NCBI RefSeq assembly: GCF_000260715.1
Contig: NC_017834.1
Location: 806,001-870,000 of the forward strand
Length of the DNA: 64,000 nucleotides
Direction of reading: 5' to 3'
DNA from: Bifidobacterium animalis subsp. animalis ATCC 25527
GTDB taxonomy: Bacteria; Actinomycetota; Actinomycetes; Actinomycetales; Bifidobacteriaceae
This document shows, one piece after another, positions 1 to 8,489 of the stretch. Numbering within the stretch: the stretch's first letter is position 1; each line of letters starts with the position of its first letter. A program made the position numbers and the translations under genes. The notes beneath the pieces are model-generated. The model saw nothing but the letters and a program-made list of their open reading frames with translations. It was not told the DNA's origin and searched no databases.

Positions 1-2
1 CC

Positions 3-1391
3 CCATTGCGTCGTCTCGCCGACCCCGCCTCGACGGGTTCGCTCACCGCCCCGAGCTCGGTGATTCTGTTCGGCCCTCCGGGTGTGGGCAAGACAACACT
101 GGCCCATATAGTCGCGAAGCAATCCGGGCGGCAGTACGAGGAACTCTCCGCCGTCACGTCCGGCGTCAAGGATCTTCGCGAGGTGCTGCGCCGTGCCCAT
201 GAGCGACTGGTGAGTCAGGGCAAAGAGACCGTTCTGTTCATCGACGAGGTGCACCGCTTCTCCAAATCGCAGCAGGATGCATTGTTGCCCAGCGTGGAGA
301 ACCGTGACGTGACCTTCATCGCGGCGACCACGGAGAACCCGAGCTTCTCGGTGATCAAACCGCTGCTGAGCCGTTCCGTCGTGGTCAAACTCGAATCGTT
401 GGAACCTGAAGAGCTCCGGACGGTGATCGAACGGGCGGTGTCGAACCCTCGTGGCTTGGGGGGCAAGGTGCGTGTGCAAGACGATGCCGTGGATGAGATC
501 ATTCGTCTGGCAGGTGGAGATGCCAGGAAATCTCTGACCATACTTGAGGCGGCAGCAGGTGCCGTTGACGAATCGGGATCGAACGTTCCTGCCGAGATCA
601 CTGCAGACGTGGTCTCCACCGTGATGAACGTGGCGGCTGTGAGGTATGACAGGAACGGTGACGATCACTACGATGTGATCTCGGCGTTCATCAAATCGAT
701 GAGAGGTTCCGATGTGGACGCCACGCTGCATTACCTGGCCCGCATGATCCGGGCCGGGGAGGATCCGAGGTTCATCGCGCGCCGCATCATGATCGCCGCT
801 GCCGAGGAGGTCGGCATGGCAGCGCCGCAGATCCTGCAGACCACCGTAGCTGCGGCTCGGGCGGTGCAGATGATCGGCATGCCGGAGGCCCGGATCATTC
901 TATCGGAGGCTGCGATAGCGGTGGCGACCGCGCCGAAGTCAAATGCCAGTTATATGGCCATCAATCAGGCATTGGCCGATGTGGATGCGGGGCTCATAGG
1001 TCAGGTGCCGCTGCATATTCGCAATGCACCCACGACATTGATGAAATCGTGGGGCAATCACGAGGGATACCGCTATGCCCATGATTACCCGAATGCGGTG
1101 GTGGAACAGCAGTACATGCCTGACGAGCTCGTCGGGCGTGAATACTATCATCCCAACAGTCGCGGCTATGAACGAGAGATAGGTCCGCGGCTCGACCGGA
1201 TTCGCGCCATCATACACGGCGAACCGGCTCCACCGGCCCCGACCCAGACGGAACGGAAACCGACGGAACCGGTGGATCCTGCGCATACTGAGCATCCCGG
1301 TGAAACTCAACGCTCACAGATGAAAGGCAAGAATGACGACGCGACCGACACAGGCCGGAAAGAAGAGGATCGCGAACACGGCGGCGAATGA
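3..1391 (+). CDS. rarA: Replication-associated recombination protein A (MgsA/RarA AAA+ ATPase), 5' end outside window
   Basis: This is a clamp-loader-like AAA+ ATPase that acts at stalled replication forks. The frame is open to the left edge, so the first few dozen residues are missing. Visible motifs, in order, are a Walker A (GPPGVGKTT, about residues 23-31 of the visible part), a Walker B (FIDEVHRF) and a sensor 1 segment (AATTEN). The C-terminal MgsA-type domain follows, with the typical stretches YMAINQAL, GYRYAHDYP and YYHPNSRGYE. The last 60 or so residues are a low-complexity, charged tail. The stop lies inside the 5' end of the next gene, overlapping by about 59 bases in another frame, which suggests co-transcription or a later true start for that gene. 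Family assignment is secure. Confidence 0.95.
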   Translation, partial: PLRRLADPASTGSLTAPSSVILFGPPGVGKTTLAHIVAKQSGRQYEELSAVTSGVKDLREVLRRAHERLVSQGKETVLFIDEVHRFSKSQQDALLPSVENRDVTFIAATTENPSFSVIKPLLSRSVVVKLESLEPEELRTVIERAVSNPRGLGGKVRVQDDAVDEIIRLAGGDARKSLTILEAAAGAVDESGSNVPAEITADVVSTVMNVAAVRYDRNGDDHYDVISAFIKSMRGSDVDATLHYLARMIRAGEDPRFIARRIMIAAAEEVGMAAPQILQTTVAAARAVQMIGMPEARIILSEAAIAVATAPKSNASYMAINQALADVDAGLIGQVPLHIRNAPTTLMKSWGNHEGYRYAHDYPNAVVEQQYMPDELVGREYYHPNSRGYEREIGPRLDRIRAIIHGEPAPPAPTQTERKPTEPVDPAHTEHPGETQRSQMKGKNDDATDTGRKEEDREHGGE

Positions 1392-2835
1392 CGACCGCAT
1401 CTCCCCGAAGCTCATTGGCTCGATCGTTTCGGTGGGATCCTTGGCGTTCATAGGAATCCTGACCGAGACCGTGATGACCGTACTGTTCCCCGAACTTATG
1501 GTGGAGTTCTCGGTGAACACTGCAACCGTGCAATGGATCACCACGATCTATCTGCTATCGGTGGGTGTCACCATGCCCGTCTCCTCTTATCTCAAGCGTC
1601 GTTTCACGATGAAATCCGTGTTCGTGACAGCTGTGGCGCTCGCTGTTGTCGGTTCGTTCATCATGATCGTGGGCACCAGCTTCCCTGTCATCATCATTGC
1701 CCGCGTCATTCAAGGTGTGGGTTCCGGCATCGCGACGCCGCTGATGATCAACATCATTCTTGAACAGTCTCCCCGCTCCAAGGTGGGTAGGCTCATGGGC
1801 GTGGGGTCGCTCGTCATCACCGTCGCCCCGGCCATAGGTCCCACCGTTGGTGGTGCTGTGGCCAGTATCTGGCCGTGGCGTTCGATTTTCGTCATCGTCA
1901 TCCCCGTTATTGTGCTCATCTCGTTGCCCATAGGACTCAAGTGCATCACGCAGACGAAGCCCACGGAGGCGGTGAGTCTGAATCCGTTGCAGTTCCTCGC
2001 CATCATCGTGGGGCTTGCCGGCATGATTCTTGCACTGAACCAAGGTGGCGTGGCCATAAGTGAGGGCGTGTCCGGTGAGCCGTGGGGCCGGTCGGCCGCC
2101 ATCGCCATCGTGAGTCTCGCTGCGGGCATGGCTGCCCTTGTGTTCTTCGTGTGGTCGTCTCGCCGCTCGTTCTCGCCGCTCATCCGTTTGGGATGGCTCA
2201 AAGACAAGGTGGTGGTCCTCCACCTCATTCCATACATGCTGCTGCCCATGGTGGGAATCGGCTTCGGCTATGTCATCACCAACCTTGCGCAGCTGAGCCT
2301 TGGCACGAGTGCGCTCGTTGCAGGAATGCTTGTGCTGCCGGGGGCCCTCATCGGCGCGTTCTTTGCACCGGTTGGCGGCATGCTGTACGACAAGCACGGT
2401 CCCACCAAGCCCATTCTGGGGGCATTCGCCTGCTGCCTTGGCGCCTTGGCGCTGTTCCTGGTCTTCTCCCTGCATCTGACGTCCGTGCTTATGGCGTCGT
2501 TCTACTTCATTTTCGGTGTGGGGTATGCCCTCGGCTTCTCGAATATCATGACGGACGCCATCTCCGGCATCCATCATGAGTTCACGCCGGATGGGAACGC
2601 CGTATTCAACACTGCGTTGCAATTCGGTGGCGCGGCCGGCACCACGCTGTTCTCCACCATCCTGGCCATCGCGCAGGCTGGCCATGGTGCCGAGGGAACG
2701 TCTGTATACAGGCGTGCCACTGCGGTTGGCGGCACATGGACTTTCGCCGTCATGCTGGCCATTGTCGCAGTGTCTTGGATTATGCTGGCTCGGGCTTTTG
2801 CCCTGAACAAAGCCCGCATGGAGCGGCGTGCATGA
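1333..2835 (+). CDS. MFS drug-resistance-type exporter (DHA2/EmrB-QacA family, about 14 TM segments)
   Basis: The protein of about 500 residues is hydrophobic throughout after a short polar N-terminus, and its length and pattern fit the 14-helix DHA2 family of proton-driven multidrug exporters. Recognisable family segments are the TM1 region with the motif LTETVMTVLFPE, the cytoplasmic loop SSYLKRRFTMK (motif A region), ARVIQGVGSG (motif B) and GPTVGGA (motif C, the antiporter motif). The chosen ATG has a GAAAGG sequence just upstream but lies inside rarA by 59 bases. The substrate cannot be told from sequence. No regulator sits beside it. Transcription probably ends at the palindrome at 2843-2898. 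Confidence 0.85.
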   Translation: MTTRPTQAGKKRIANTAANDDRISPKLIGSIVSVGSLAFIGILTETVMTVLFPELMVEFSVNTATVQWITTIYLLSVGVTMPVSSYLKRRFTMKSVFVTAVALAVVGSFIMIVGTSFPVIIIARVIQGVGSGIATPLMINIILEQSPRSKVGRLMGVGSLVITVAPAIGPTVGGAVASIWPWRSIFVIVIPVIVLISLPIGLKCITQTKPTEAVSLNPLQFLAIIVGLAGMILALNQGGVAISEGVSGEPWGRSAAIAIVSLAAGMAALVFFVWSSRRSFSPLIRLGWLKDKVVVLHLIPYMLLPMVGIGFGYVITNLAQLSLGTSALVAGMLVLPGALIGAFFAPVGGMLYDKHGPTKPILGAFACCLGALALFLVFSLHLTSVLMASFYFIFGVGYALGFSNIMTDAISGIHHEFTPDGNAVFNTALQFGGAAGTTLFSTILAIAQAGHGAEGTSVYRRATAVGGTWTFAVMLAIVAVSWIMLARAFALNKARMERRA

Positions 2836-2842
2836 GGCCATG

Positions 2843-2898
2843 TGCATATAAGGAGGCCTGTGCGATTCCCGGGAATCGCACAGGCCTCCTTATATGCA
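2843..2898. terminator. 56-bp perfect palindrome between convergent genes, probable bidirectional terminator
   Basis: Bases 2843-2870 are exactly complementary to 2871-2898, giving 28-bp arms with no spacer; the centre is ATTCCCGGGAAT. It lies between the converging MFS and acyl-CoA ligase genes, so it can end transcripts from both sides. The outer ends are A/T-rich, which supplies a short U-run in either direction. Confidence 0.8.
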
Positions 2899-2911
2899 TT
2901 CCGAAAGCTGG

Positions 2912-4801
2912 TCAGCTGGCCTTTTTGCGTGGCACGTAGATGACCGTGTCGATGAGTTTGCGGTAATGGTCGATGATCTGCTTGCGACGCGTCTTGAGAC
3001 TTGGTGTGAGCATGCCGTTTTCCGAAGTGAATTCGTCGGGCAGTATTTCGAACTTGCGGATCGATTCAGCCCGGGAGACCCCTTCGTTCGCCTTGTTCAC
3101 AATGCGCTCCACTTCGGTGTGCACGATTGGGTTCTTTGAAAGCTCTTCCAGATCGGCTGCCGGTTTGGCTCCCTGCGAGGTCAACCATGCATTCGCATCT
3201 TCGAGGTCGAGGGTGACGAGAGCCGCCACGAACGGCTTGCGGTCACCGATCACCAGGCATTGGGCTACGACCGGCGAAGTCATCACGGTGGTTTCCAAAT
3301 GCCCGGGGGAGACGTTCTTGCCGCCGGCGGTGATGATGAGGTCTTTCTTACGGCCGGTGAGATGGATGAAGCCCTCATCATCGATGTCACCCAGATCACC
3401 GGTATGCAGCCAGCCATCCACGATCTGCTGCTTGGTCACCTCCGGTTGGTTGTGATACCCCATGCAGATGTCGCGCCCCTTGAAGCACAGTTCACCGTCT
3501 TCGGCGATGCCTGCGGTCGTGCCGCACAGAGGCTGCCCGATGGTGCCGATGTGGTTGTTCTCAGGCAATGAGACGCAGACGGGCCCCGAGGTCTCCGTCA
3601 TGCCATAGCCTTCGAGCAGCGGCATGCCTATGCCATTGTAGAAATGGGCCAGATCCGAATCCATCGGCGCACCGCCGGTGATGGCGAAGTCGGCATTGGG
3701 GCCGAACACCGTGCGAATCTTCTTGTAGACAACGGCGTCATAGAACGCATGGCGCATGCGCAAGCCTGCGGGAATTCCGTTGCCGGATTGCTCGGCCTTG
3801 CTCCATTCGCGTGCCACACGTACGCCGCGGGCGAACATGCGGCCGGCGAAACCAGTGCCGGCACGTTGGGAGGCGGCATTGTACACCTTTTCGAATACGC
3901 GCGGAACGGCGAGCAGCAGAGTGGGGCCGAAGTCCTCGAAGTCCTTGATGATCGTCTTCATATTGCTGGTGAGGCCGAGAGTGAGTGTGCCGGCAAAGGC
4001 CACCGTGGCCATGAATCGTGCGAACACATGGGAAAGCGGGAGGAACAGCAGCAAGCGGCGGTCGGGGATGTCTATTGCGCGAGGCATGTACTGTAGGGCG
4101 TCCATGCATTCGGCGGCCATGTTCCCGTGGCTGATCTCCACGCCTTTGGGGGTGCCAGTGGATCCGGAGGTGTAGATGATTGTGGCCAACGTGTCGCCAT
4201 GGGCGGCAGCTTTGCGCTCGAGGAACTGCTCCTCGGTCACGTTGGCCCCGAAGGCGATGATTGCGTCAATAGCGGCCGAATCTATGACGAATGAACCACG
4301 CATCGACGGGGTGTCGTTGGCGATGGATTCGAGCTTGTCGCGTTGCGCGTCGTCCTCGGCGAAGGCGAGCACCACTTCGGCGTCGTTGAACACCATGCGG
4401 ATCTGCGCAGGTGAGTTGGTCTCATACACCGGCACGGTGACGCAGCCGATGGACATGATGGCCATGTCAAGAGCAACCCACTCCCAACGGGTGTGCGCGA
4501 TGATCGCGATGGATTCGCCTGCGCGTGCGCCCCATCCGATAAGTCCCCTGGCGATGTCTGCCACCTTGTCTCGGAACTCGGTGGCCGAGAAGGTCTGCCA
4601 GATGCCGCTGGCGTCTTTGTAGCTCACCATGGAGCCGTCGGGATTGCGCTGCGCGCGCCCTTCCAGAAAGTCGAACAGATTGATGTCCGGATCAATCTCG
4701 TGCTTGAGTGGGGTGGTGTACTCCTTGACGATGCCGGCGTTGGTCACTTCGTCTGCGCTTGGTGCGGGCTGCTGCGCGTTGGAATGATTTTCACTTGTCA
4801 T
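2912..4801 (-). CDS. Long-chain-fatty-acid--CoA ligase (AMP-binding, FadD15-like)
   Basis: A 629-residue ATP-dependent acyl-activating enzyme. It forms an acyl-adenylate and then an acyl-CoA, feeding exogenous or recycled fatty acids into lipid metabolism. The adenylation P-loop TIIYTSGSTGTPKG lies at residues 207-220, followed by GYGMTETSG, the motif GWLHTGDLG with the ribose-binding Asp, and the hinge GRKKDLIITAGGKN. There is no signal peptide, so it should be cytosolic or membrane-associated. The ATG at 4801 has no clear ribosome-binding site but opens the conserved frame after a short disordered N-terminus. It is transcribed away from the SWIM protein gene. Chain-length preference cannot be read from sequence. 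Confidence 0.92.
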   Translation of the reverse strand: MTSENHSNAQQPAPSADEVTNAGIVKEYTTPLKHEIDPDINLFDFLEGRAQRNPDGSMVSYKDASGIWQTFSATEFRDKVADIARGLIGWGARAGESIAIIAHTRWEWVALDMAIMSIGCVTVPVYETNSPAQIRMVFNDAEVVLAFAEDDAQRDKLESIANDTPSMRGSFVIDSAAIDAIIAFGANVTEEQFLERKAAAHGDTLATIIYTSGSTGTPKGVEISHGNMAAECMDALQYMPRAIDIPDRRLLLFLPLSHVFARFMATVAFAGTLTLGLTSNMKTIIKDFEDFGPTLLLAVPRVFEKVYNAASQRAGTGFAGRMFARGVRVAREWSKAEQSGNGIPAGLRMRHAFYDAVVYKKIRTVFGPNADFAITGGAPMDSDLAHFYNGIGMPLLEGYGMTETSGPVCVSLPENNHIGTIGQPLCGTTAGIAEDGELCFKGRDICMGYHNQPEVTKQQIVDGWLHTGDLGDIDDEGFIHLTGRKKDLIITAGGKNVSPGHLETTVMTSPVVAQCLVIGDRKPFVAALVTLDLEDANAWLTSQGAKPAADLEELSKNPIVHTEVERIVNKANEGVSRAESIRKFEILPDEFTSENGMLTPSLKTRRKQIIDHYRKLIDTVIYVPRKKAS

Positions 4802-5142
4802 ACTTAAGGAATACAGGATTGAGGATACAAAATCCCGTTTAGGTGTTTCCTACGGCGTAGTAACCCGTAAGCCGTGCAAAACTGCCGATAGAGTCCCATA
4901 CAAAAATAGACAAAATAGCTTGAAGAGTGTAAATCGCGCTTGATAATTTGCTGAAAGCGAACTATGCTCAAATTAGACAAATGAACAGACAATCAATGGC
5001 ATCTTAGACGGTTCCTCTAAAAATATTACGACGCACAGCTCCCTTCGGATCGGATAAAGTCCAGATGGACGTGCATTCTGGAAATTCTCGTAACGCTTAC
5101 ACGGAATGCACATGTGAACAGGGGAGTGGAAAGAGGGTAGGC
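4802..5142. other. AT-rich divergent intergenic region
   Basis: These 341 bases separate two divergently transcribed genes and are clearly richer in A/T than the surroundings, as expected for two opposing promoters. Several -10-like hexamers are possible but none is convincing enough to call. I see no RNA gene or coding sequence; the short ORFs here have no coding character. Confidence 0.5.
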
Positions 5143-6708
5143 ATGGTCCGACGGCAATGCATCTGCGGCGCGCACCTCTATGGCCTCGGCCACACCGGCC
5201 CGAACATGTTCGGTTTCATCCCGTCGTCATCACTGGCGCATTACAACTACGATTGCGAATTCAACACCGGAGTCACGCTACCTGGTGGGCGCATTCTCGA
5301 GCAATGCGAGAACTGTGGTGCCATCGTGCTGTGTGAATACCCCACCCTCGACGGTTCCAAACGGGGGGAGGACCCTCTCATCACCTATGGTCCCGGCACC
5401 GTGTACGAACAATGTGACATTGAATCGGTGCCCCTCACTTACCGTTCGTTCAGAGCGCTCATGTTTTCGGGCGTCACTGGCGGCGTCATGTATTCCGAAG
5501 CGTTCAAGGAGAACATCGCGAAGCTCTTCGACACGGACATCGACCACCTACCCAGCTGGAAGGTGGTGAAGGACGCGCTGCTCGACCCCGAGAACTGTGC
5601 CCTCGATGAGTGGTGGCAGGCCTCGATCGGACGCAACTTCATCGTGCTGTATGAGAATTCCAAGGTGCTGCGACTCGTCGCTGCATGGCATCGTGTGCCG
5701 GGGACCGAAATACTCAACGCCGACATGCGGCGGGTGATCGAGGAGAACCGGGACCCCATGCGCCACACGGCCTCCGATACCGATGAAATGAAGCGGGCGG
5801 CGCAGGAACTCGAAATCAGCGACGTCGCCAAGAGGCTTCTGCTCACCGGCACGCATGCACGACTGAGTCTCATTGACAAGTCGATGAGACTCGGCAGGCC
5901 GCTCACCGAACTGGCTCGATTCGCCTCCCTTGAATCGTTGATGGGCGGCAAGCAGCTATGGGAGAACGGTGATGTCCGCGAGTTGCATTTCGTGCCATTC
6001 GGCATTTTCCATGCCGAGGTGGCCGATGATACCGAGATGCACACCGTCGACATCATTATGCGTCATAATTTGCTGTCGCGCATGATGTGCTCGTGTGAGC
6101 AGGCACAAAGTCTGCACGTATGTCGGCATGAGGTGGCCACGATTCTGCAGTTGGCCCAGCAGTTCCGGTTCGCCATTGATCTCGACGTCGAACGCGGCGT
6201 GTCGATGCGCGAAGGGGAGCGGGGAACGGGCAGCCAGTTCGAGCATTACGCCAATATGCTCGACGTGATGCGTGAGCATGAGGATTCCCGGGATACCTAT
6301 GAATGGCTCACCGCATACATTCAACCCCTTGAAAGCGACACCGGCGACCTGTACCACACCGAGTTCATGACAATGCCCGGCGTGATGAGCAGCGTGTCGT
6401 ACGTGGTATACGAGCCGATCATGCTCGGCTTCATCGATTCCGTACTCACCCGGTGCTCGGCGGATTTCACCAAGACGTTGCGTCGTTACGGACTCGATGC
6501 AGATGTGGACCCGAAGATTCTGAATGTGCATTCATTGGACATGGAATTGGTGAGCGCTCTGATCACCATGATTGTGTACCGTGAACGCCGTTCCGACGGT
6601 TACCTTGCCGAATGCTTGGAGAACGGCGTGCTCGTCGGGCTGCTCAAGCGTATAAGGGAACTTGTGGAGGAAGGCAAGGATCGCCGGTCACGGCGCATAC
6701 GCCAATAG
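5143..6708 (+). CDS. SWIM zinc-finger-containing protein of unknown function
   Basis: A 521-residue protein. The start chosen is the ATG at 5143, preceded by AGAGGG; a longer reading from 5065 lacks a good ribosome-binding site. The N-terminus is rich in cysteine (CICG at residues 6-9, later CENCG), suggesting a first metal site. A SWIM signature follows at C316-x-C318-x8-C327-x-H329. SWIM fingers bind DNA or protein partners, and in bacteria they often accompany SWI2/SNF2 helicases, but no helicase is adjacent here. The rest shows no catalytic motif I recognise. It is a stand-alone gene followed 46 bases later by a GNAT gene on the same strand. Function is unassigned. Confidence 0.75.
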   Translation: MVRRQCICGAHLYGLGHTGPNMFGFIPSSSLAHYNYDCEFNTGVTLPGGRILEQCENCGAIVLCEYPTLDGSKRGEDPLITYGPGTVYEQCDIESVPLTYRSFRALMFSGVTGGVMYSEAFKENIAKLFDTDIDHLPSWKVVKDALLDPENCALDEWWQASIGRNFIVLYENSKVLRLVAAWHRVPGTEILNADMRRVIEENRDPMRHTASDTDEMKRAAQELEISDVAKRLLLTGTHARLSLIDKSMRLGRPLTELARFASLESLMGGKQLWENGDVRELHFVPFGIFHAEVADDTEMHTVDIIMRHNLLSRMMCSCEQAQSLHVCRHEVATILQLAQQFRFAIDLDVERGVSMREGERGTGSQFEHYANMLDVMREHEDSRDTYEWLTAYIQPLESDTGDLYHTEFMTMPGVMSSVSYVVYEPIMLGFIDSVLTRCSADFTKTLRRYGLDADVDPKILNVHSLDMELVSALITMIVYRERRSDGYLAECLENGVLVGLLKRIRELVEEGKDRRSRRIRQ

Positions 6709-6754
6709 GTTGAAGCTGGCGGCCACATGCGGCTGTGGGGATACACTTGGGGTT

Positions 6755-7471
6755 ATGAATGATTCGATCAGTTACAGGACGTTGCAGCGCACCGATTACC
6801 CCGCGTTGACGAAGATGTTGTGCGAGACGTGGCACAAGCAGGATCCACAGATGGATGAGGATCTGCAGACGAAACTTGCCCAGATAGATCTCGAATACTG
6901 TCTGGCACGCACGACCACCGCCGAAGTGGCTGTACGCGATGGTGAAGTGGTCGGTGCCATTCTGGGACGAATCGATGCACAGGAGACCCGCAAGGGAATC
7001 AACCAGCATCATCGCAGCGTCATGAAGATCATGGGACCGCTCTTCTTCAACAAGTCGGCTCATCAGGCGCTGAAGAACATGCTCAACGCCGAGAAAGCCG
7101 ACCGGCAGATGATCGAGCAGGCGAAGAAGGACGGCCACGCCTATGACGGCGAGATCGTGCTCTTCATTGTGCGCGAGGACATGCGCGGTCAGGGCGTAGG
7201 GCAGCATCTGTTCGACTGGATGCTCAATGAATTCAAAGTGAACAATGTGGAGCACTACTTCCTGTACACCGACACAGATTGCGACTACGGTTTCTACGAG
7301 AATCGCGGCATGGTGCGTCGCATGGAGATGCCCATGGAACCCCACACGCCGAAGGAGGACACCGAGGCGCATCAGGAAGCCGATTACCTCGACAACCACT
7401 TGCATGCGCTGATGTTCGACAACGAGACGTCGCCGGCCAATGAGGGCGTCAATCCGCTCGGTCGTGACTGA
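6755..7471 (+). CDS. GNAT-family N-acetyltransferase
   Basis: The 238-residue protein has the GNAT fold signature. A central strand (GEVVGAILGRID) is followed by a long insertion, then the acetyl-CoA-binding motif A (VREDMRGQGVGQHLF, with the R/Q-x-x-G-x-G core near residues 143-149). The late strand YFLYTDTDCDYGFYENRGM is typical of motif B. The ATG at 6755 starts the conserved part; upstream in-frame codons overlap the SWIM gene and look non-coding. The acceptor substrate is unknown. The downstream metallopeptidase gene begins 17 bases after the stop, so the two are probably co-transcribed. Confidence 0.85.
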   Translation: MNDSISYRTLQRTDYPALTKMLCETWHKQDPQMDEDLQTKLAQIDLEYCLARTTTAEVAVRDGEVVGAILGRIDAQETRKGINQHHRSVMKIMGPLFFNKSAHQALKNMLNAEKADRQMIEQAKKDGHAYDGEIVLFIVREDMRGQGVGQHLFDWMLNEFKVNNVEHYFLYTDTDCDYGFYENRGMVRRMEMPMEPHTPKEDTEAHQEADYLDNHLHALMFDNETSPANEGVNPLGRD

Positions 7472-7488
7472 TTCGAAAAGGCGTCGAC

Positions 7489-7857
7489 ATGCATATGAGC
7501 GAACCTGAATTCGAGCGGACCGTCACCGAGGCGGTCCGCTCCGTCCCCGAACGGTTCAAAAAGGCCCTCTCCAACATCGCGATCACGGTGGCCGACGAGC
7601 CAACGGACAGCGAATACGTCAGCATGACCCACGGAGATGGCGAGCTGCTCGGCCTCTACCAAGGCACGCCAATCACCCAGCGCACCACCGGATACGCCGG
7701 CGTGCTGCCGGACCGCATCACGATCTTCAAAGGTCCCCATGAACGCATCTGCGCCACGCATGCGCAGATGATCGAACAGATTCGCAAGACCGTGCTCCAC
7801 GAGCTGGGGCACTATTTCGGATTCGACGATAAATACCTGCACTCCCATGGCTACTGA
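7489..7857 (+). CDS. Minimal zinc metallopeptidase (zincin-like, HExxH family)
   Basis: A 122-residue protein with the zinc motif HELGHYFGFDD: H104, E105, H108 and an Asp at 113/114, all near the C-terminus. This matches the small actinobacterial and proteobacterial metallopeptidase family whose whole length is about 110-140 residues, so the gene looks complete. There is no signal peptide, so it should be cytosolic. Substrates are not known for the family. An ATG two codons downstream (7495) is an equally possible start. The gene ends just before a long hairpin that also serves the converging YccF gene. Confidence 0.85.
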   Translation: MHMSEPEFERTVTEAVRSVPERFKKALSNIAITVADEPTDSEYVSMTHGDGELLGLYQGTPITQRTTGYAGVLPDRITIFKGPHERICATHAQMIEQIRKTVLHELGHYFGFDDKYLHSHGY

Positions 7858-7870
7858 TGCTGGTGAATAT

Positions 7871-7929
7871 ACGCAATGACGGTGGCCGGCGACCTTGGGA
7901 ACCAAGGTCGCCGGCCACCGTCATTGCGT
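7871..7929. terminator. Bidirectional terminator hairpin, 28-bp perfect stem, 3-nt loop
   Basis: Bases 7871-7898 pair exactly with 7902-7929 around the loop GAA. It sits in the gap between the convergent metallopeptidase and YccF genes, and no T-run of note follows on either side. Confidence 0.8.
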
Positions 7930-7935
7930 GTGGGG

Positions 7936-8295
7936 TCAGTCAATGGTGGTGCCGAAAGGCCACAGGGCAAGCTTACACATCTTGAATGACTGAATGCCGA
8001 AAGGCACGCCGATCACCGTGATGCAATTCAGCACACCGGCAATGAGATACCCAAGCGCCATCCACCAGCCGACCAGGACCACCCATACGATGTTGAGTAG
8101 CAGCGAACCCACCGAACCGCCGTAGACGACGTGTTTGCCGAAGGGGGTGAGCGTGAGCTGGGCCATTTTGAACGACTGCACACCCAACGGGATACCTACG
8201 ATTGTCACACAAAGCACGAGGCCGACCACAAACCAGGCGAAGGCGATCTCCAGACCGCCCAGAACAAGCCAGATCAAATTACCGATGAATCTCAT
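7936..8295 (-). CDS. YccF-domain inner-membrane protein
   Basis: A 119-residue membrane protein made of two related halves. Each half carries a hydrophobic segment followed by the family motif: GIPLGVQSFKMAQLTLTPFG in the first, and GVPFGIQSFK then LALWPFG in the second. This internal duplication is the mark of the YccF family. The start at 8295 (MRFIGN) begins directly at the first membrane segment; the longer frame to 8391 adds 32 residues unlike the family. The role of YccF proteins is not established. It is transcribed towards the metallopeptidase gene and shares its terminator. Confidence 0.88.
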   Translation of the reverse strand: MRFIGNLIWLVLGGLEIAFAWFVVGLVLCVTIVGIPLGVQSFKMAQLTLTPFGKHVVYGGSVGSLLLNIVWVVLVGWWMALGYLIAGVLNCITVIGVPFGIQSFKMCKLALWPFGTTID

Positions 8296-8397
8296 ACCGA
8301 CAGTGTAGGCCGGCATGGATACGCGGCCAAACGCACGATGTCCATCGGCGAACATGCATGGAGACGACATGCCGCTTCGTCTGCCGACCATGTGACA

Positions 8398-8484
8398 ATA
8401 CGGGAATGCGGGGGAACTCAGACGAGTTGAGAACGCGGCAGCGTGACCCTTTGAACCTGTTGGTCAATACCTACGTAGGGAGAC
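8398..8484 (+). promoter_or_regulatory. TPP riboswitch upstream of tenA
   Basis: The conserved thi-box elements appear in order: TTGAGA (8427-8432, canonical CUGAGA with one change), ACCC (8446-8449), GAACCTG (8453-8459) and CGTAGGGA (8474-8481). The aptamer's 3' strand includes AGGGAG at 8477-8482, which is also the best ribosome-binding site for the ATG at 8490. Thiamine pyrophosphate binding would therefore hide the ribosome-binding site directly. No separate terminator is seen before the gene, so control at translation is inferred. Confidence 0.88.
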
Positions 8485-8489
8485 ATCAT

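Noticed and set aside
4804..4992. A 62-codon minus-strand ORF in the AT-rich region before the acyl-CoA ligase gene
   Set aside because: It lies in the probable promoter region of that gene, has no ribosome-binding site and has a composition unlike coding sequence of this genome.
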